A stretch of DNA of 64,000 bases from Oscillospiraceae bacterium (GTDB lineage Bacteria > Bacillota > Clostridia > Oscillospirales > Acutalibacteraceae): the NCBI GenBank assembly GCA_015065765.1, contig SVPP01000003.1:62001-126000 (forward strand), in the 5' to 3' direction. Each line of letters starts with the position of its first letter. The first letter of the stretch is position 1. The notes beneath the pieces are model-generated. The model was not told where the DNA came from, made no database searches, and saw nothing but the letters and a program-made list of their open reading frames with translations. Both the position numbers and the translations under genes were made by a program. Positions 8,873 to 19,186 of this stretch are shown here, in pieces.

Positions 8873-10918
8873 ATGAGTCGCAAGAAATGGATTTTTTCAA
8901 AATTTGACAAAGAATATGCTGCGGAAATTGCTGAGAGGTATGAGCTCAGTCCTTTTGCGGCTGTACTTCTTGCAAGTAAAAATTTTGAAGACGAAGAAGA
9001 GCTTGAAGCTTTTCTCAGCGATGAAAGCACATTTCTTGTTGACCCTTACGAACTTCCCGATATGGACAAGGCTGTTATGCGGATAAACAGAGCAATTGAG
9101 AACTTTGAGCGTATTATGGTATATGGTGATTATGACGCAGACGGTGTCAGCTCAACTGCTCTTCTTTATCTCTACCTTCGTGAAAGGGGAGCAGATGTTC
9201 AGTATTATATCCCTGACAGACTTACGGAAGGCTACGGCATGAATCTTGATGCGGTGAGAAAAATCAAGGAGCGCGACGTTGACCTGATTATCACTGTCGA
9301 TAATGGTATCAGTGCAGTTTTAGAAGCAGAGAAAATCAAGGCTCTCGGTATGGATCTTGTCGTAACAGACCATCACAGACCGGGAGACACACTTCCCTCG
9401 GCGGTGGCAGTAGTTGACCCTTACAGAAAAGATTATGACGGCATCTTCAATGAATGGGCCGGCGTGGGAGTTGCTTTCAAACTTGTTGAAGCTCTTTCTG
9501 ACGGGGACGAAGAAGTTCTTGAAAAATATGCCGACTTGGTTTCTATCGGTACAATCGGCGACGTTGTACCGCTTAAAAGCGAAAACAGAGCATTTGTCAA
9601 AATCGGCATGGAGAAGCTTTGCGGAGTTTCCCGTCCCGGTATTGAGGCTCTGAAAGAGGTTACGGGAACCTCCTCTCATTCTCTTTCTTCTTCAAATGTT
9701 GCTTTCACAATCGTTCCCCGGATTAATGCCGCAGGCAGAATGGGCAGTGCAGAGAGAGCGATTCAGCTTCTTCTTTCAGAGGATGAAAATGAAGCAAGGA
9801 TGCTTGCTGAGGAAATCAATCAGGCAAATGTCCTTCGTCAGCAGACAGAGATGAAGATAATAGCTGAGGCTGAAGCGAAAATAGAAAAGAACAAAGATAT
9901 GATTTATGACAGAGTTCTTGTTCTTGACGGTGAAAACTGGCACAGCGGTGTTATCGGAATTGTTGCGGCAAGGCTTACGGAAAAATATTCAAGACCGTGC
10001 CTTGTTATCGGTACTGAAGATGGTATGGGCAAAGGATCGGGAAGAAGCATTGAAGGTTTCTCACTTTTTGAGGCATTGTCAGCAGTTTCTGATTGTCTTG
10101 ATCATTTTGGCGGTCACACATTGGCAGCAGGCTTCGGCGTTGAAACAGATAAAATTCCTGAACTGAGAAGAAGAATCAACGAATATGCAAAAGGTATTGA
10201 AATGCCCAGACCTTCCCTTAAGATTGACTGCAGAATCAGTCCTAAATATGTAAATGTTGATTTGCTTGAAGAGATAAATATGCTTGAACCCTTCGGTGCA
10301 GGCAACAGTCAGCCCCTCTTTGCAATGATGGGTATGAAAATTGAAAAAATTGAAGGGCTTTCGCAGAATAAGCACACAAAACTTCTTTTGTCGAAAGGTG
10401 AAACAAGGATTGTTGCTATGCGTTTCGGCACGTCTCCCGAAAGCCTTGATTTCATTCAGGGCGATACAGTGGATATTGCAGCAAATCTTGACAGAAACGA
10501 ATATATGGGAACTGTAAAGGTTTCAATAATTATAAGAGATATGCGTTTCTCTTCTCTTGAAGAAGAAAACGTAATATCTTCAGAAAATATTTATGAAAAA
10601 TTCAGGAGAAAAGAAACTCTTTCTTCCTCGGAATGTGAAAAAATTTGTCCCGACAGAGATTTCATCGGTAAAGTTTTCAGAATTCTCAGACAGGGACCGT
10701 GGAGCAGGAGCGATGAAGCTCTTGCTTTCAGAATCGGTGATGACGGAAAAAGACTTTGTGCAGTGAAGGTAAGTCTTGATGTTCTTGAAGAAATGGGACT
10801 TATTTTCCGTGATAATAAAAACAAAAGAATTATTCTTACTGAAAATCAGAGTAAGGTTGATCTGACAAAGTCAGAAATTCTGAAGAGTATCAAAGGTGGT
10901 GTGAGCAGTGTCCTGTGA
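8873..10918 (+). CDS. recJ: Single-stranded-DNA-specific exonuclease RecJ
   Basis: A 5'-3' single-strand exonuclease acting in recombination and mismatch repair. The 681 residues show the DHH phosphoesterase motifs: YGDYDADG near residue 86, TDHHRPG near 164, NAAGRMGS near 285 and the DHHA1 motif FGGHTLAAGF near 410. An OB-fold region follows (about 450-560). The last 110 residues (PWSRSDEALAFRI and beyond) form an extra C-terminal, possibly winged-helix, domain common in Firmicutes RecJ. A sigma-A promoter lies just upstream, and the gene overlaps rel by 11 bases, so this is the first gene of an operon. Confidence 0.95.
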   Translation: MSRKKWIFSKFDKEYAAEIAERYELSPFAAVLLASKNFEDEEELEAFLSDESTFLVDPYELPDMDKAVMRINRAIENFERIMVYGDYDADGVSSTALLYLYLRERGADVQYYIPDRLTEGYGMNLDAVRKIKERDVDLIITVDNGISAVLEAEKIKALGMDLVVTDHHRPGDTLPSAVAVVDPYRKDYDGIFNEWAGVGVAFKLVEALSDGDEEVLEKYADLVSIGTIGDVVPLKSENRAFVKIGMEKLCGVSRPGIEALKEVTGTSSHSLSSSNVAFTIVPRINAAGRMGSAERAIQLLLSEDENEARMLAEEINQANVLRQQTEMKIIAEAEAKIEKNKDMIYDRVLVLDGENWHSGVIGIVAARLTEKYSRPCLVIGTEDGMGKGSGRSIEGFSLFEALSAVSDCLDHFGGHTLAAGFGVETDKIPELRRRINEYAKGIEMPRPSLKIDCRISPKYVNVDLLEEINMLEPFGAGNSQPLFAMMGMKIEKIEGLSQNKHTKLLLSKGETRIVAMRFGTSPESLDFIQGDTVDIAANLDRNEYMGTVKVSIIIRDMRFSSLEEENVISSENIYEKFRRKETLSSSECEKICPDRDFIGKVFRILRQGPWSRSDEALAFRIGDDGKRLCAVKVSLDVLEEMGLIFRDNKNKRIILTENQSKVDLTKSEILKSIKGGVSSVL

Positions 10919-13091
10919 AACAGAATATAAGGAATTAAGAGAAAAGGTTATTAAAAATTTCACGGAAGAAGAAGCAAAGGTGATTGATAAGGCGTATAAC
11001 TTTGCAAAGGAAGCTCACGACGGTCAGCTTCGTTACTCGGGACAGCCTTATATCATCCATCCTGTGGCAGTGGCGACTATTCTTGTTGATCTTTGTATGG
11101 ACTATCAGTCTGTTGTTGCAGCTCTTCTTCATGATACTGTTGAGGATACAGACGTTTCTCTCGAAAATGTAAAAAACGAATACGGTGCAGATATTGCAAA
11201 GCTTGTAGACGGTGTTACAAAGCTTGGTAAAGTTCCCCTTTCAACAAAGGAAGAGGAGCAGGCGGAGAATATCAGAAAAATGCTTCTTGCCATGAGTGAG
11301 GACATCCGTGTTATTATCATCAAACTTGCAGACAGACTTCACAACATGAGAACACTTGAGTTCATGCGTCCTCAGAAGAGACGTGACAAGGCTCTCGAAA
11401 CAATTGAAATTTATGCGCCTCTTGCTCACCGCCTCGGTATCAGAACAATCAAGGAAGAGCTTGAAGACTTAGCAATCAGCTTTCTTGACCCGGTGGGATA
11501 TAAAGAGATAGAAACAAATCTCGGCTCACAGATGGAAGAAAGACAGAAGTTCCTTGAAGATATCAAAGTGAGAATAAGGGAAAGAATTTCTGAAATAATC
11601 CCCGAGCCACATATTGCAGGCAGAATCAAGAGCGTTCACGGAATTTACCGCAAAATGTATATGCAGAACAGAAGCTTCGGTGAGATTTATGATATTTATG
11701 CCGTAAGAATAATCGTGGATTCTGTTATTGATTGCTATAACTGTCTGGGTGTTATTCACGATATGTTTACGCCTATTCCCGGTAGATTCAAGGACTATAT
11801 TTCAACTCCCAAGCCCAACATGTATCAGTCACTTCATACAACTGTTATCGGTAAGGAAGGTATTGCATTTGAAGTTCAGATAAGAACATGGGAGATGCAT
11901 AACACGGCTGAATACGGTATCGCAGCCCACTGGAAATATAAGCTGGGTGAAGGCTCAAAGGCTAAAATTGATGAACGACTTGCGTGGGTAAGACAGCTTC
12001 TTGAAAGTCAGAAGGAGTCTGATAATGTAGAGGACATCGTTCTGACGATCAAGAGTGATTTCGTTCCTGAAGAGGTTTATGTTTTTACTCCTAAGGGTGA
12101 TGTTGTGCCTCTTCCTGCGGGAGCAACTGTAATTGACTTTGCTTATGCAATTCACTCTGCTGTTGGTAACAAAATGATCGGTGCAAAAGTTGACGGCAGA
12201 ATTGTGCCTATTGATTTTGTTGTAAAAACAGGTCAGATTATCGAGGTAATGACCTCTTCTCAGCAGGGAAAAGGTCCCAGCAGAGACTGGCTTAAAATTG
12301 TCAAAACAAGTGAAGCAAGAACAAAAATCCGTGCATGGTTCAAAAAGGAAAGACGTAAGGAAAATATAGAAGAAGGCAGAGCTGAAATCGAAAGAGAATT
12401 TAAAAGAAACAGAATTATTCTCGACAGCGATTCCTATGAGGAGTTTATCAAAGCTATTGCCGAAAGACAGCATATGCCTACAGTTGATGACTTTTATGCT
12501 GCTATCGGCTACGGCGGTATCAGCCTTATCAAAATGCTTCCTCAGATCAAGGAAGCTTATACAAAACTGACCAAGGAAAAAGCTCCCGTAGTTGATGAAA
12601 TCGCAGTTACAGCTCCCGGAAACAACAGGAAGAGCAGAGACGGTGTTACTGTTGAAAATATCGATAACTGTCTTATTAAATTTGCTCATTGCTGCAATCC
12701 TCTTCCGGGAGATCCGATTATCGGCTTTATAACACGCGGTCATGGCGTTTCTATTCATAACAGAAACTGTCCTAATGTTCCTAAAGATATGGCAGATGCA
12801 CAGGAGCCGGAAAGATGGGTAAGAGCCTCCTGGGATGCAAATATCAAGGAAGATTTCAACGCAACTCTTTCTGTTGTTTGTATTGACAAGGTAGGACTTC
12901 TTGCTGAAATTTCAGGTAAGTTTGCGGAAATGCGTGTTATGATTCACAATGTAAATATGCGTGCTAATAAAGACGGCAGAGCAATTATGAACGTTACAAT
13001 TACTGTCGGCGGCGCAGATCATCTGAGAAACGTTATGGCGAAAATCCAGAAAATCGACGGTGTACTTCTTGTAGAAAGATCAGGTATATAA
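10908..13091 (+). CDS. rel: Bifunctional (p)ppGpp synthetase/hydrolase Rel
   Basis: Makes and degrades the stringent-response alarmone (p)ppGpp. The 727-residue protein has the whole long-RSH layout: HD hydrolase with LLHDTVEDT near residue 73, synthetase with an RFKD motif near 292 and KPNMYQSLH after it, TGS domain about 395-455, a Cys-containing segment (HCCNPLPGD near 596) and a C-terminal ACT domain about 650-727. The RxKD signature and intact HD box mark the bifunctional type rather than RelA. The start is GTG 10908 behind AAAGGTGG, within the end of recJ. dtd follows after 3 bases. Confidence 0.96.
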   Translation: MSCETEYKELREKVIKNFTEEEAKVIDKAYNFAKEAHDGQLRYSGQPYIIHPVAVATILVDLCMDYQSVVAALLHDTVEDTDVSLENVKNEYGADIAKLVDGVTKLGKVPLSTKEEEQAENIRKMLLAMSEDIRVIIIKLADRLHNMRTLEFMRPQKRRDKALETIEIYAPLAHRLGIRTIKEELEDLAISFLDPVGYKEIETNLGSQMEERQKFLEDIKVRIRERISEIIPEPHIAGRIKSVHGIYRKMYMQNRSFGEIYDIYAVRIIVDSVIDCYNCLGVIHDMFTPIPGRFKDYISTPKPNMYQSLHTTVIGKEGIAFEVQIRTWEMHNTAEYGIAAHWKYKLGEGSKAKIDERLAWVRQLLESQKESDNVEDIVLTIKSDFVPEEVYVFTPKGDVVPLPAGATVIDFAYAIHSAVGNKMIGAKVDGRIVPIDFVVKTGQIIEVMTSSQQGKGPSRDWLKIVKTSEARTKIRAWFKKERRKENIEEGRAEIEREFKRNRIILDSDSYEEFIKAIAERQHMPTVDDFYAAIGYGGISLIKMLPQIKEAYTKLTKEKAPVVDEIAVTAPGNNRKSRDGVTVENIDNCLIKFAHCCNPLPGDPIIGFITRGHGVSIHNRNCPNVPKDMADAQEPERWVRASWDANIKEDFNATLSVVCIDKVGLLAEISGKFAEMRVMIHNVNMRANKDGRAIMNVTITVGGADHLRNVMAKIQKIDGVLLVERSGI

Positions 13092-13094
13092 TTT

Positions 13095-13559
13095 ATGAAA
13101 GCAGTAATTCAGAGAGTTACCTTTGCAAACGTCAGGGTTGACGGCGAAATGGTAGGAGAAATCGAAAAAGGTTTTATGATTCTTCTCGGTGTTGTAGAGG
13201 GTGACACAACGAAAGAGGCAGATTGGCTTGCTAAAAAAACAGCTGCTATGCGTATTTTTGAGGATGAAAACGGCAAGATGAATCTGTCCCTTCTCGACAC
13301 AGACGGGGAATGTCTTGTTATTTCCCAGTTTACTCTTTGTGCAGACTGTAAAAAGGGAAACAGACCTTCATTCATTTCTTCAGCAAAGCCTGATGAAGCA
13401 AATGAGCTGTATGAATATTTTATAGAAAAGCTTAAAGAAAACGGTGTAAAGAAGGTTGAAAAAGGCATTTTCGGAGCTGATATGAAGGTGTCTCTTCTTA
13501 ATGACGGTCCTGTTACAATAATTCTTGATTCTGATATAACAAAGGGAGAAGCAAAATGA
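13095..13559 (+). CDS. dtd: D-aminoacyl-tRNA deacylase
   Basis: Hydrolyses D-amino acids (and glycine mischarged on tRNA-Ala) from tRNA. The 154-residue length is typical. Conserved blocks are present: MKAVIQRV at the N-terminus, SQFTLCAD near residue 78 and the NDGPVT motif near 136. The gene begins 3 bases after rel, a pairing that is conserved in Firmicutes, and overlaps the next gene by the four bases ATGA. Confidence 0.97.
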   Translation: MKAVIQRVTFANVRVDGEMVGEIEKGFMILLGVVEGDTTKEADWLAKKTAAMRIFEDENGKMNLSLLDTDGECLVISQFTLCADCKKGNRPSFISSAKPDEANELYEYFIEKLKENGVKKVEKGIFGADMKVSLLNDGPVTIILDSDITKGEAK

Positions 13560-14200
13560 AAATTACAAGATTTCCTGTAGGCGAAATGAGCGTCAACTGC
13601 TATGTGCTTGAAAATGAAGAAACAGGTGAAGGTGCAGTAATTGACCCGGGCAGATACACTCCCGAGGTTGAAGAGGAAGTAAAGAAGCTTAAAAAAGTAA
13701 AATATATTCTTCTTACTCACGGCCATTTTGACCATATCTGGGAAGTGAAGAAAGCGAAAGAAAAAACAGGAGCACAGATTGTAATCAGCCGTGAAGATGC
13801 AGTGTGTCTCGGTGATGACATGCATAATCTTTGCCATGAGGCGGGGATTGTGATGGAAGAATGTGAGGCGGATATTCTCATCGGTGAGGGTGATACGCTT
13901 TATCTCGGTGACGAAGAAATTAAGGTTCTTCACACTCCCGGTCATTCAGAAGGCTCAGTATGCTTTCTTATAGAGTCTTCAAAAATTCTTGTTTCGGGTG
14001 ACACACTTTTCTGCAGAACGTGCGGTAGAACAGACCTCTACGGCGGAAATCCCGAGGACATGCTGAAGTCACTCAAAAGACTGAAAGACCTTGAAGGTGA
14101 CTACGCTGTTTACCCCGGTCACAACATACCTACAACTCTTGATGAGGAAAGAGTAAAAAACAGATATATGAAAAGAGATTTGGAAAAATGGTACTGGTAA
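13556..14200 (+). CDS. MBL-fold metallohydrolase (YqgX/YcbL glyoxalase II-like)
   Basis: A 214-residue zinc hydrolase. The metal-binding THGHFDH motif lies near residue 58, a downstream TPGHSEGSV block near 128, an SGDTLF block near 147 and YPGHN near 182. The short form without the C-terminal glyoxalase domain resembles YqgX/YcbL proteins, which can hydrolyse S-lactoylglutathione-like thioesters, although many members have no known substrate. Coupled to dtd by an ATGA overlap; its last 13 bases overlap the hemZ start. Confidence 0.88.
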   Translation: MKITRFPVGEMSVNCYVLENEETGEGAVIDPGRYTPEVEEEVKKLKKVKYILLTHGHFDHIWEVKKAKEKTGAQIVISREDAVCLGDDMHNLCHEAGIVMEECEADILIGEGDTLYLGDEEIKVLHTPGHSEGSVCFLIESSKILVSGDTLFCRTCGRTDLYGGNPEDMLKSLKRLKDLEGDYAVYPGHNIPTTLDEERVKNRYMKRDLEKWYW

Positions 14201-15621
14201 ATTCAGGTCATACCTTTAATTACGAAACTGAAAATCTTTGCCGTGTTTTTTATCCTCTTGAAAAAATTGAAACAGTAAACGAAGATAAAGACGGAGAAAG
14301 AAAAATAGTAACGGAGAAAAAAGATGAAAAAATTTCCGTGAAAATTTCTTTCGGAGAAGAGGAAAAATATCTTGAAAAAATCTGTGAAGAGAACGCAGAT
14401 TTTGAGCTTGAAATTGCAACTCTTCTTTTTAAGTGCCTCAGTGAAATTACATCATATGTTCCTCAGTGGGGCTTGCTCACAGGTGTGAGACCTTCAAAGC
14501 TGATGATAAAGCTTGCAGAGGAAATGGGCGAAGAAGGAGCGAGAAAATATTTCAGAGAAAAGCTTCTTGTAAGTGATCAGAAAACAAATCTCGCCATGAA
14601 TGTTGCTTCCTGTGAAGAAAAAATAATTTCCCGTTCAGGTGAAAAATCCTTCAGTCTCTACGTTTCAATTCCTTTTTGTCCTACAAGATGTAATTACTGT
14701 TCTTTCGTTTCTCATTCAATTGAAAAAACAAAAAAATTAATGTCTCCTTATGTGGACAGGCTCTGTGAGGAAATTGCATTGACAGGCGGTATTGCAAAGG
14801 AACTTGGATTAAGGCTTGAAACTGTTTATTTCGGCGGTGGTACACCAACAACACTTACCGCAGAACAGCTTGAAAAATTACTTGATGCAGTTGAAAATAA
14901 TTTTGATTTATCAACCTGCTTTGAATATACAGTCGAAGCAGGCAGACCTGATACGGTGACAAAAGAAAAGCTTGATGTTCTTAAAAAGAAAGGTGTTACG
15001 AGAATCAGCATAAATCCTCAGACCTTCAATGATTCAGTGCTCGAAAACATAGGAAGACGCCACACATCTGAAGAAACTCTGAAAGCTTTTTCTCTTGCCA
15101 GAGAAGCGGGATTTGATAACATAAATATGGACCTGATTGCAGGTCTTTCAGGTGACACTCTTGAAAGCTTTTCAAAAACTCTTGATATAGTAAACCGGTT
15201 GTCTCCTGAAAATGTAACTGTTCATACTCTTGCACTTAAGCGTTCATCGAATCTTGCAGGTGATACAGAAGGCTTGTCAAGCGGTATTCTTGCAAACGAG
15301 ATGATAAACCTCTCTCATGAAAAGCTGAGAGAAAACGGATTTGTTCCCTATTACATGTACAGACAGAGTAAATCTCTGGGGAATCTGGAAAATGTGGGAT
15401 GGTGCAAAATTTCTTTCGAGTGTGCATATAATATTTTTATGATGGAAGAATGTCACACGATTTTAGCCTGCGGTGCAGGTGCCGTAACAAAGCTTAAGGA
15501 TCCTCACAGTAATGTGATCGAAAGAATTTTCAACTTCAAATATCCTTACGAATATAATGACAGACTTCCTGAATTATTAGAGAGAAAGAAGCGTATATTG
15601 AGCTTCTATTCGGAAAGGTGA
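14188..15621 (+). CDS. hemZ: HemZ-type radical SAM coproporphyrinogen III dehydrogenase-like protein
   Basis: A 477-residue radical SAM protein. The 4Fe-4S motif CPTRCNYC lies near residue 164, preceded by about 160 N-terminal residues typical of HemZ, and FGGGTPTTL near 213 is the HemN/HemZ glycine motif. HemZ-group proteins sit beside dtd/YqgX-like genes in many Clostridia. Family knowledge places them in oxygen-independent haem synthesis, but other HemN-like proteins are heme chaperones or methyltransferases, so the reaction is not certain. The start ATG overlaps the previous gene by 13 bases. Confidence 0.85.
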   Translation: MVLVNSGHTFNYETENLCRVFYPLEKIETVNEDKDGERKIVTEKKDEKISVKISFGEEEKYLEKICEENADFELEIATLLFKCLSEITSYVPQWGLLTGVRPSKLMIKLAEEMGEEGARKYFREKLLVSDQKTNLAMNVASCEEKIISRSGEKSFSLYVSIPFCPTRCNYCSFVSHSIEKTKKLMSPYVDRLCEEIALTGGIAKELGLRLETVYFGGGTPTTLTAEQLEKLLDAVENNFDLSTCFEYTVEAGRPDTVTKEKLDVLKKKGVTRISINPQTFNDSVLENIGRRHTSEETLKAFSLAREAGFDNINMDLIAGLSGDTLESFSKTLDIVNRLSPENVTVHTLALKRSSNLAGDTEGLSSGILANEMINLSHEKLRENGFVPYYMYRQSKSLGNLENVGWCKISFECAYNIFMMEECHTILACGAGAVTKLKDPHSNVIERIFNFKYPYEYNDRLPELLERKKRILSFYSER

Positions 15622-15626
15622 TTGCT

Positions 15627-16550
15627 TTGACAGAAAAAGATTTCAGCCTCAGCGTAACTGAAGAGAATGCAGAAAGCCTTATCAGAAAAGCAGAGGAAAC
15701 TTACGGCTCAATCGTTGATACGATCTGTGAAAAAGTCAACAGTGACAGTGAAAAGAAAATTGTTATGCTTGCAGGTCCCAGCGGTTCAGGTAAGACCACA
15801 ACTGCAAACAAAATCAAGGAAAAGCTTGAAGGTATGGGACACAAGGCGTATACGGTCAGCCTTGACGATTTTTATAAAAACAAGGGTGAAGGTCCTAAAA
15901 ACCCTGATGGCACATACGATTTTGAAAGTGTTGAAGCCCTCGACCTTGACATGATTCACAAGTGCTTCAGTGAGCTTATTGAAAAATCAGAAAGCGAACT
16001 TCCGCTGTTTGATTTCATGACAGGCAGAAGAAGTGAGAAAACAAACAAAATCCATCTTGAAAAGGATGACGTGATTATTGTTGAAGGCCTTCACGCTCTC
16101 AATCCGAGAATTTCTGATGCTCTTCCCAGAGAAAATCTTTTTGAAATTTATATCAGCGTTGCGTCAAGATTTTATGACGGTGAAGAAATTCTTCTGGGTA
16201 AAAGAAATCTTCGTTTTATCCGCAGAATGGTGAGGGATTTTCAGTTCAGAAACAGTCCTGTTGAAAACACATATTCTCTCTGGCCTCAGGTAATGGCAGG
16301 TGAGGACAAATACCTCTTCCCTTACAAGGGTAATGCAGACATGATTTTTAACACAACTCATGCATATGAACCCTGTGTTTTCAAAACTGTTGCAACTCGT
16401 CTTTTGCTTGATGTTGATAAAGACAGTAAAAACTATGAAAATGCACAGATGCTGATTTCGTCTCTCAGCAAATTTCCCACAATAGATGAGTCATTCGTTC
16501 CGGAAGATTCACTCCTGAGGGAATTTCTGGGAAATAAGACTACGAGGTGA
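15627..16550 (+). CDS. Uridine kinase-like nucleoside kinase
   Basis: A 307-residue P-loop kinase. GPSGSGKTTT (Walker A) lies near residue 51, a SLDDFY block near 78 is the uridine-kinase substrate motif, and IVEGLHALNP near 150 is the second nucleotide block. The fold is that of uridine/cytidine kinase and phosphoribulokinase; many Clostridia carry this longer form, often annotated only as nucleoside kinase. I chose TTG 15627 because the in-frame GTG at 15618 lies within the ribosome site AAAGGTG, which also contains the hemZ stop codon. Confidence 0.82.
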   Translation: MTEKDFSLSVTEENAESLIRKAEETYGSIVDTICEKVNSDSEKKIVMLAGPSGSGKTTTANKIKEKLEGMGHKAYTVSLDDFYKNKGEGPKNPDGTYDFESVEALDLDMIHKCFSELIEKSESELPLFDFMTGRRSEKTNKIHLEKDDVIIVEGLHALNPRISDALPRENLFEIYISVASRFYDGEEILLGKRNLRFIRRMVRDFQFRNSPVENTYSLWPQVMAGEDKYLFPYKGNADMIFNTTHAYEPCVFKTVATRLLLDVDKDSKNYENAQMLISSLSKFPTIDESFVPEDSLLREFLGNKTTR

Positions 16551-16555
16551 AATTT

Positions 16556-18340
16556 TTGGAGAAGGTTGAAAAGAAACAGACCATGCTGAACGGTGCACTG
16601 ATTCTCATGATAGCCACAGCTGTGGGCTCAATTATCGGTGCTCTTTACAAGCTTCCGCTTACAGCTCTTATCGGAGAGGTTGGCAGAGGATATTTTGCTT
16701 CTGCTTATCAGATTTATGTGCCGATTTATGCAATTTCAATGGCGGGACTTCCTGTAGCGGTTTCAAAGCTTGTCAGTGAATATATGGCATCGAACAGATA
16801 CCGTGATGCTCTTAATGTGAAGGCAATTGCAGGCAGAATGTTTTTGATTACAGGTATTGCCGGCACACTTCTTCTTATGATTCTTGCATATCCTTATGCA
16901 GCGGGAATCTGTGAAAAGCCTCAGACTGTGTGGAGCATTCTTGCAATAGCACCCTCAATTTTTTTCTGTTGCCTTATGTCAACTTACAGAGGTTACTACG
17001 AGGGCTCACGCAACATGGTGCCTACTGCTGTAACGGAAATTATCGAAAATATTGCCCGCCTTGTAATCGGTCTTGCTTTGTCTTACATAGTGATGGACAG
17101 AGGTATGGCTGCTTTCAACGAAACAGGTAAGGTTTTCGGTAAGGCTCTTGAAACTGAAAGCGAAGCACTCAGTGCTCTTTATCCTATAGCGGCAGCAGCT
17201 GCAATTATGGGTGTTACAATCGGCACAATTCTTGCTTTTCTCTACATGCACATCCGATTCAGAATAAGAGGCACAGGTATCACAAGGGTTCAGCTTGTGA
17301 ATTCAGAGCCTGCACAGGCAAAATCAAAGACGGCTAAAAAGTTGATTTCTCTTGCAATTCCCATGGTTATCAGCTCACTTGTTCTCAATGTTTCAAATCT
17401 TATTGACGCCTCCCTCATTCAGAAGTGTCTTGCTATTGCTCTTGAGAAGGATTATGACATGATTTATAACATGTATAAGTCTTCTCTTGAAGCATCGGGT
17501 ACTCTTGCAGAGGATACGAAAAACTATCTTGTAGGATGTTATTTCTCGTCACAGGATCTGAGAAATATTATTCCTTCAATCACAATGTCTCTCGGCGTCA
17601 GTGCAATTCCTGCACTTTCTGCTGCTTATGCCGTAAAGGATAAGAAAACTCAGAAAACTACAATTGAATCAGTTCTGAGAATCGCATCTCTCATTGCTTT
17701 GCCGGCAGGTCTTGGTATGGGTGTTCTGTCGGAGCCTATTCTTACGCTCTTCTACGGCGGTACTGATGCACAGAATCTTATTCCCATTGCAGCTCCCATT
17801 ATGGCTGTGACGAATTTCTTTACCTTCTTCTTTGCAATTTCATCACCGATTACAAATATGCTTCAGTCAATCGGCAGAGCAGATATTCCCGTGAAAAGCC
17901 TTGTTGTGGGCTCGGTTGCTAAGATTGTTGCGGATATAATCCTCATTCCCAACCCGAAATACAACATCAAAGGTGCAATGGTAGGCACGATTCTTTGCTA
18001 TGTAATCATAGTTGTGATAAACCTTGTAATGCTCCTTCGCATATCAAAGGTAAAGATAAATTTTGTATCTGTTTTCTTCAAACCTTTGGCCTGTGCGTCC
18101 CTCAGTGCAGGTGTGGGTTACATGGCTTATGTGGGACTTGAGCATCTTTTCCCTGCATCTGATTATACTCAGAGATTCAACGGATCCACCATTTCATGTA
18201 TCATTTCAGTGGTAATTATTATGATTGTTTACCTTATTTCCATGCTTTTGATACGTGGTTTATCGTCAGATGACATAAAAATGCTCCCAAAAGGAGAAAA
18301 AATTGCAAAAATGCTTGAAAAATATAAACTTTTAGGTTAA
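16556..18340 (+). CDS. MOP-superfamily lipid flippase (SpoVB/MurJ-like)
   Basis: A membrane protein of about 594 residues with some 14 hydrophobic helices. It begins with a short basic tail followed by GALILMIATAVGSIIGALYK, a hallmark of the SpoVB/YabM polysaccharide-exporter group. These proteins flip undecaprenyl-linked sugars, lipid II in the case of spore cortex synthesis. Its place ahead of mazG and the yabP-yabR genes matches the position of yabM in B. subtilis, which supports a cell-wall or spore role. The start is probably TTG 16556, six bases after GAGGTG; the in-frame GTG at 16547 overlaps that ribosome site and the previous stop. Confidence 0.88.
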   Translation: MEKVEKKQTMLNGALILMIATAVGSIIGALYKLPLTALIGEVGRGYFASAYQIYVPIYAISMAGLPVAVSKLVSEYMASNRYRDALNVKAIAGRMFLITGIAGTLLLMILAYPYAAGICEKPQTVWSILAIAPSIFFCCLMSTYRGYYEGSRNMVPTAVTEIIENIARLVIGLALSYIVMDRGMAAFNETGKVFGKALETESEALSALYPIAAAAAIMGVTIGTILAFLYMHIRFRIRGTGITRVQLVNSEPAQAKSKTAKKLISLAIPMVISSLVLNVSNLIDASLIQKCLAIALEKDYDMIYNMYKSSLEASGTLAEDTKNYLVGCYFSSQDLRNIIPSITMSLGVSAIPALSAAYAVKDKKTQKTTIESVLRIASLIALPAGLGMGVLSEPILTLFYGGTDAQNLIPIAAPIMAVTNFFTFFFAISSPITNMLQSIGRADIPVKSLVVGSVAKIVADIILIPNPKYNIKGAMVGTILCYVIIVVINLVMLLRISKVKINFVSVFFKPLACASLSAGVGYMAYVGLEHLFPASDYTQRFNGSTISCIISVVIIMIVYLISMLLIRGLSSDDIKMLPKGEKIAKMLEKYKLLG

Positions 18341-18372
18341 AATAGATGTTACGTATGGGGGAGGTCGTATAA

Positions 18373-19167
18373 ATGGTAGATAATTTCGAGTTCAAAGAAA
18401 GATATGATTTCTACGACCTTGTCAGAATTATGAAAGCCTTGAGAGGTGAGGGTGGTTGTCCTTGGGATGCCGAGCAGACTCACGAAAGCATCAAAAAGGA
18501 TTTCATTGAAGAAACCTATGAGGTTATCGAAGCTATCAACAAAAAAGATCCTGAACTTCTTTGTGAAGAACTTGGTGATGTTCTTCTTCAGGTTGCATTC
18601 CATGCTGAAATTGAGGAAGAGAAAAACGTTTTCACAATTGACGAAGTCACTGACGGAATCTGCAAAAAGCTTATTGAAAGACATCCTCATGTTTTCGGAG
18701 AAATAAAGGTTGACGGTGTTGCTGATGTTCTCGATAACTGGGACACAATCAAACGTAAAACAAAAAATCAGAAAACTCAGGCTGAGGCTATGCAGTTTGT
18801 TCCCCGTGAGTTGCCTGCTCTTATGCGTGCAACAAAGATTCAGAGCAAAGCGAAGAAAGCAGGCTTTGATTGGGATAACATAGAAGACGTTTTTGCAAAG
18901 CTTGATGAAGAAATCGCAGAGCTGAAAGAAGCGTATGCATCAGGTGACAAAAAGAATGTTGAGGAAGAGCTGGGTGATGTGCTTTTCACTGCGGTAAATC
19001 TTTCAAGATTTCTTGACTGTGACGCAGAGGAAGTTTTGACAGCCTCGAACGATAAATTTATTTCACGTTATACTAAGGTTGAGAACCTTGCTAAGGAAAG
19101 AAATATCGATATGAAAAACACTCCCCTTGAAGAGCTTGATAAGCTCTGGGAGGAAATTAAGGATTGA
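18373..19167 (+). CDS. mazG: Nucleoside triphosphate pyrophosphohydrolase MazG
   Basis: Hydrolyses (d)NTPs to monophosphates and pyrophosphate, a housekeeping role. The 264-residue protein has the tandem MazG layout: EETYEVIEAI with CEELGDVLLQVAFHAEI in the first domain (about 50-85), and EIAELKEAY with EEELGDVLFTAVN in the second (about 180-210), supplying the EExxE/ExxD metal ligands. The start is ATG 18373 behind GGGGGAGG. In B. subtilis the homologue yabN lies beside yabO, as here. Confidence 0.95.
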   Translation: MVDNFEFKERYDFYDLVRIMKALRGEGGCPWDAEQTHESIKKDFIEETYEVIEAINKKDPELLCEELGDVLLQVAFHAEIEEEKNVFTIDEVTDGICKKLIERHPHVFGEIKVDGVADVLDNWDTIKRKTKNQKTQAEAMQFVPRELPALMRATKIQSKAKKAGFDWDNIEDVFAKLDEEIAELKEAYASGDKKNVEEELGDVLFTAVNLSRFLDCDAEEVLTASNDKFISRYTKVENLAKERNIDMKNTPLEELDKLWEEIKD

Positions 19168-19168
19168 C

Positions 19169-19186
19169 ACATTCCTATCCGAATGT
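19169..19186 (+). promoter_or_regulatory. Inverted repeat before HU gene
   Basis: ACATTC and GAATGT, perfect complements separated by six bases, lie between the mazG stop and the HU start. A TTGACA (19164-19169) overlaps the left arm, but no good -10 box stands at the usual distance, so a promoter is not certain. It could be an operator or a small RNA hairpin. Confidence 0.3.

Noticed and set aside
11955-12758. Long open frame on the minus strand within rel (267 codons)
   Set aside because: It lies wholly antisense to a full-length, motif-rich rel gene, has no ribosome site and gives a Cys/Phe/Asn-rich, unrecognisable protein.
13109-13945. Long minus-strand open frame across dtd and the MBL gene (278 codons)
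   Set aside because: Antisense to two clear enzymes; its composition reflects the reverse of their codons.
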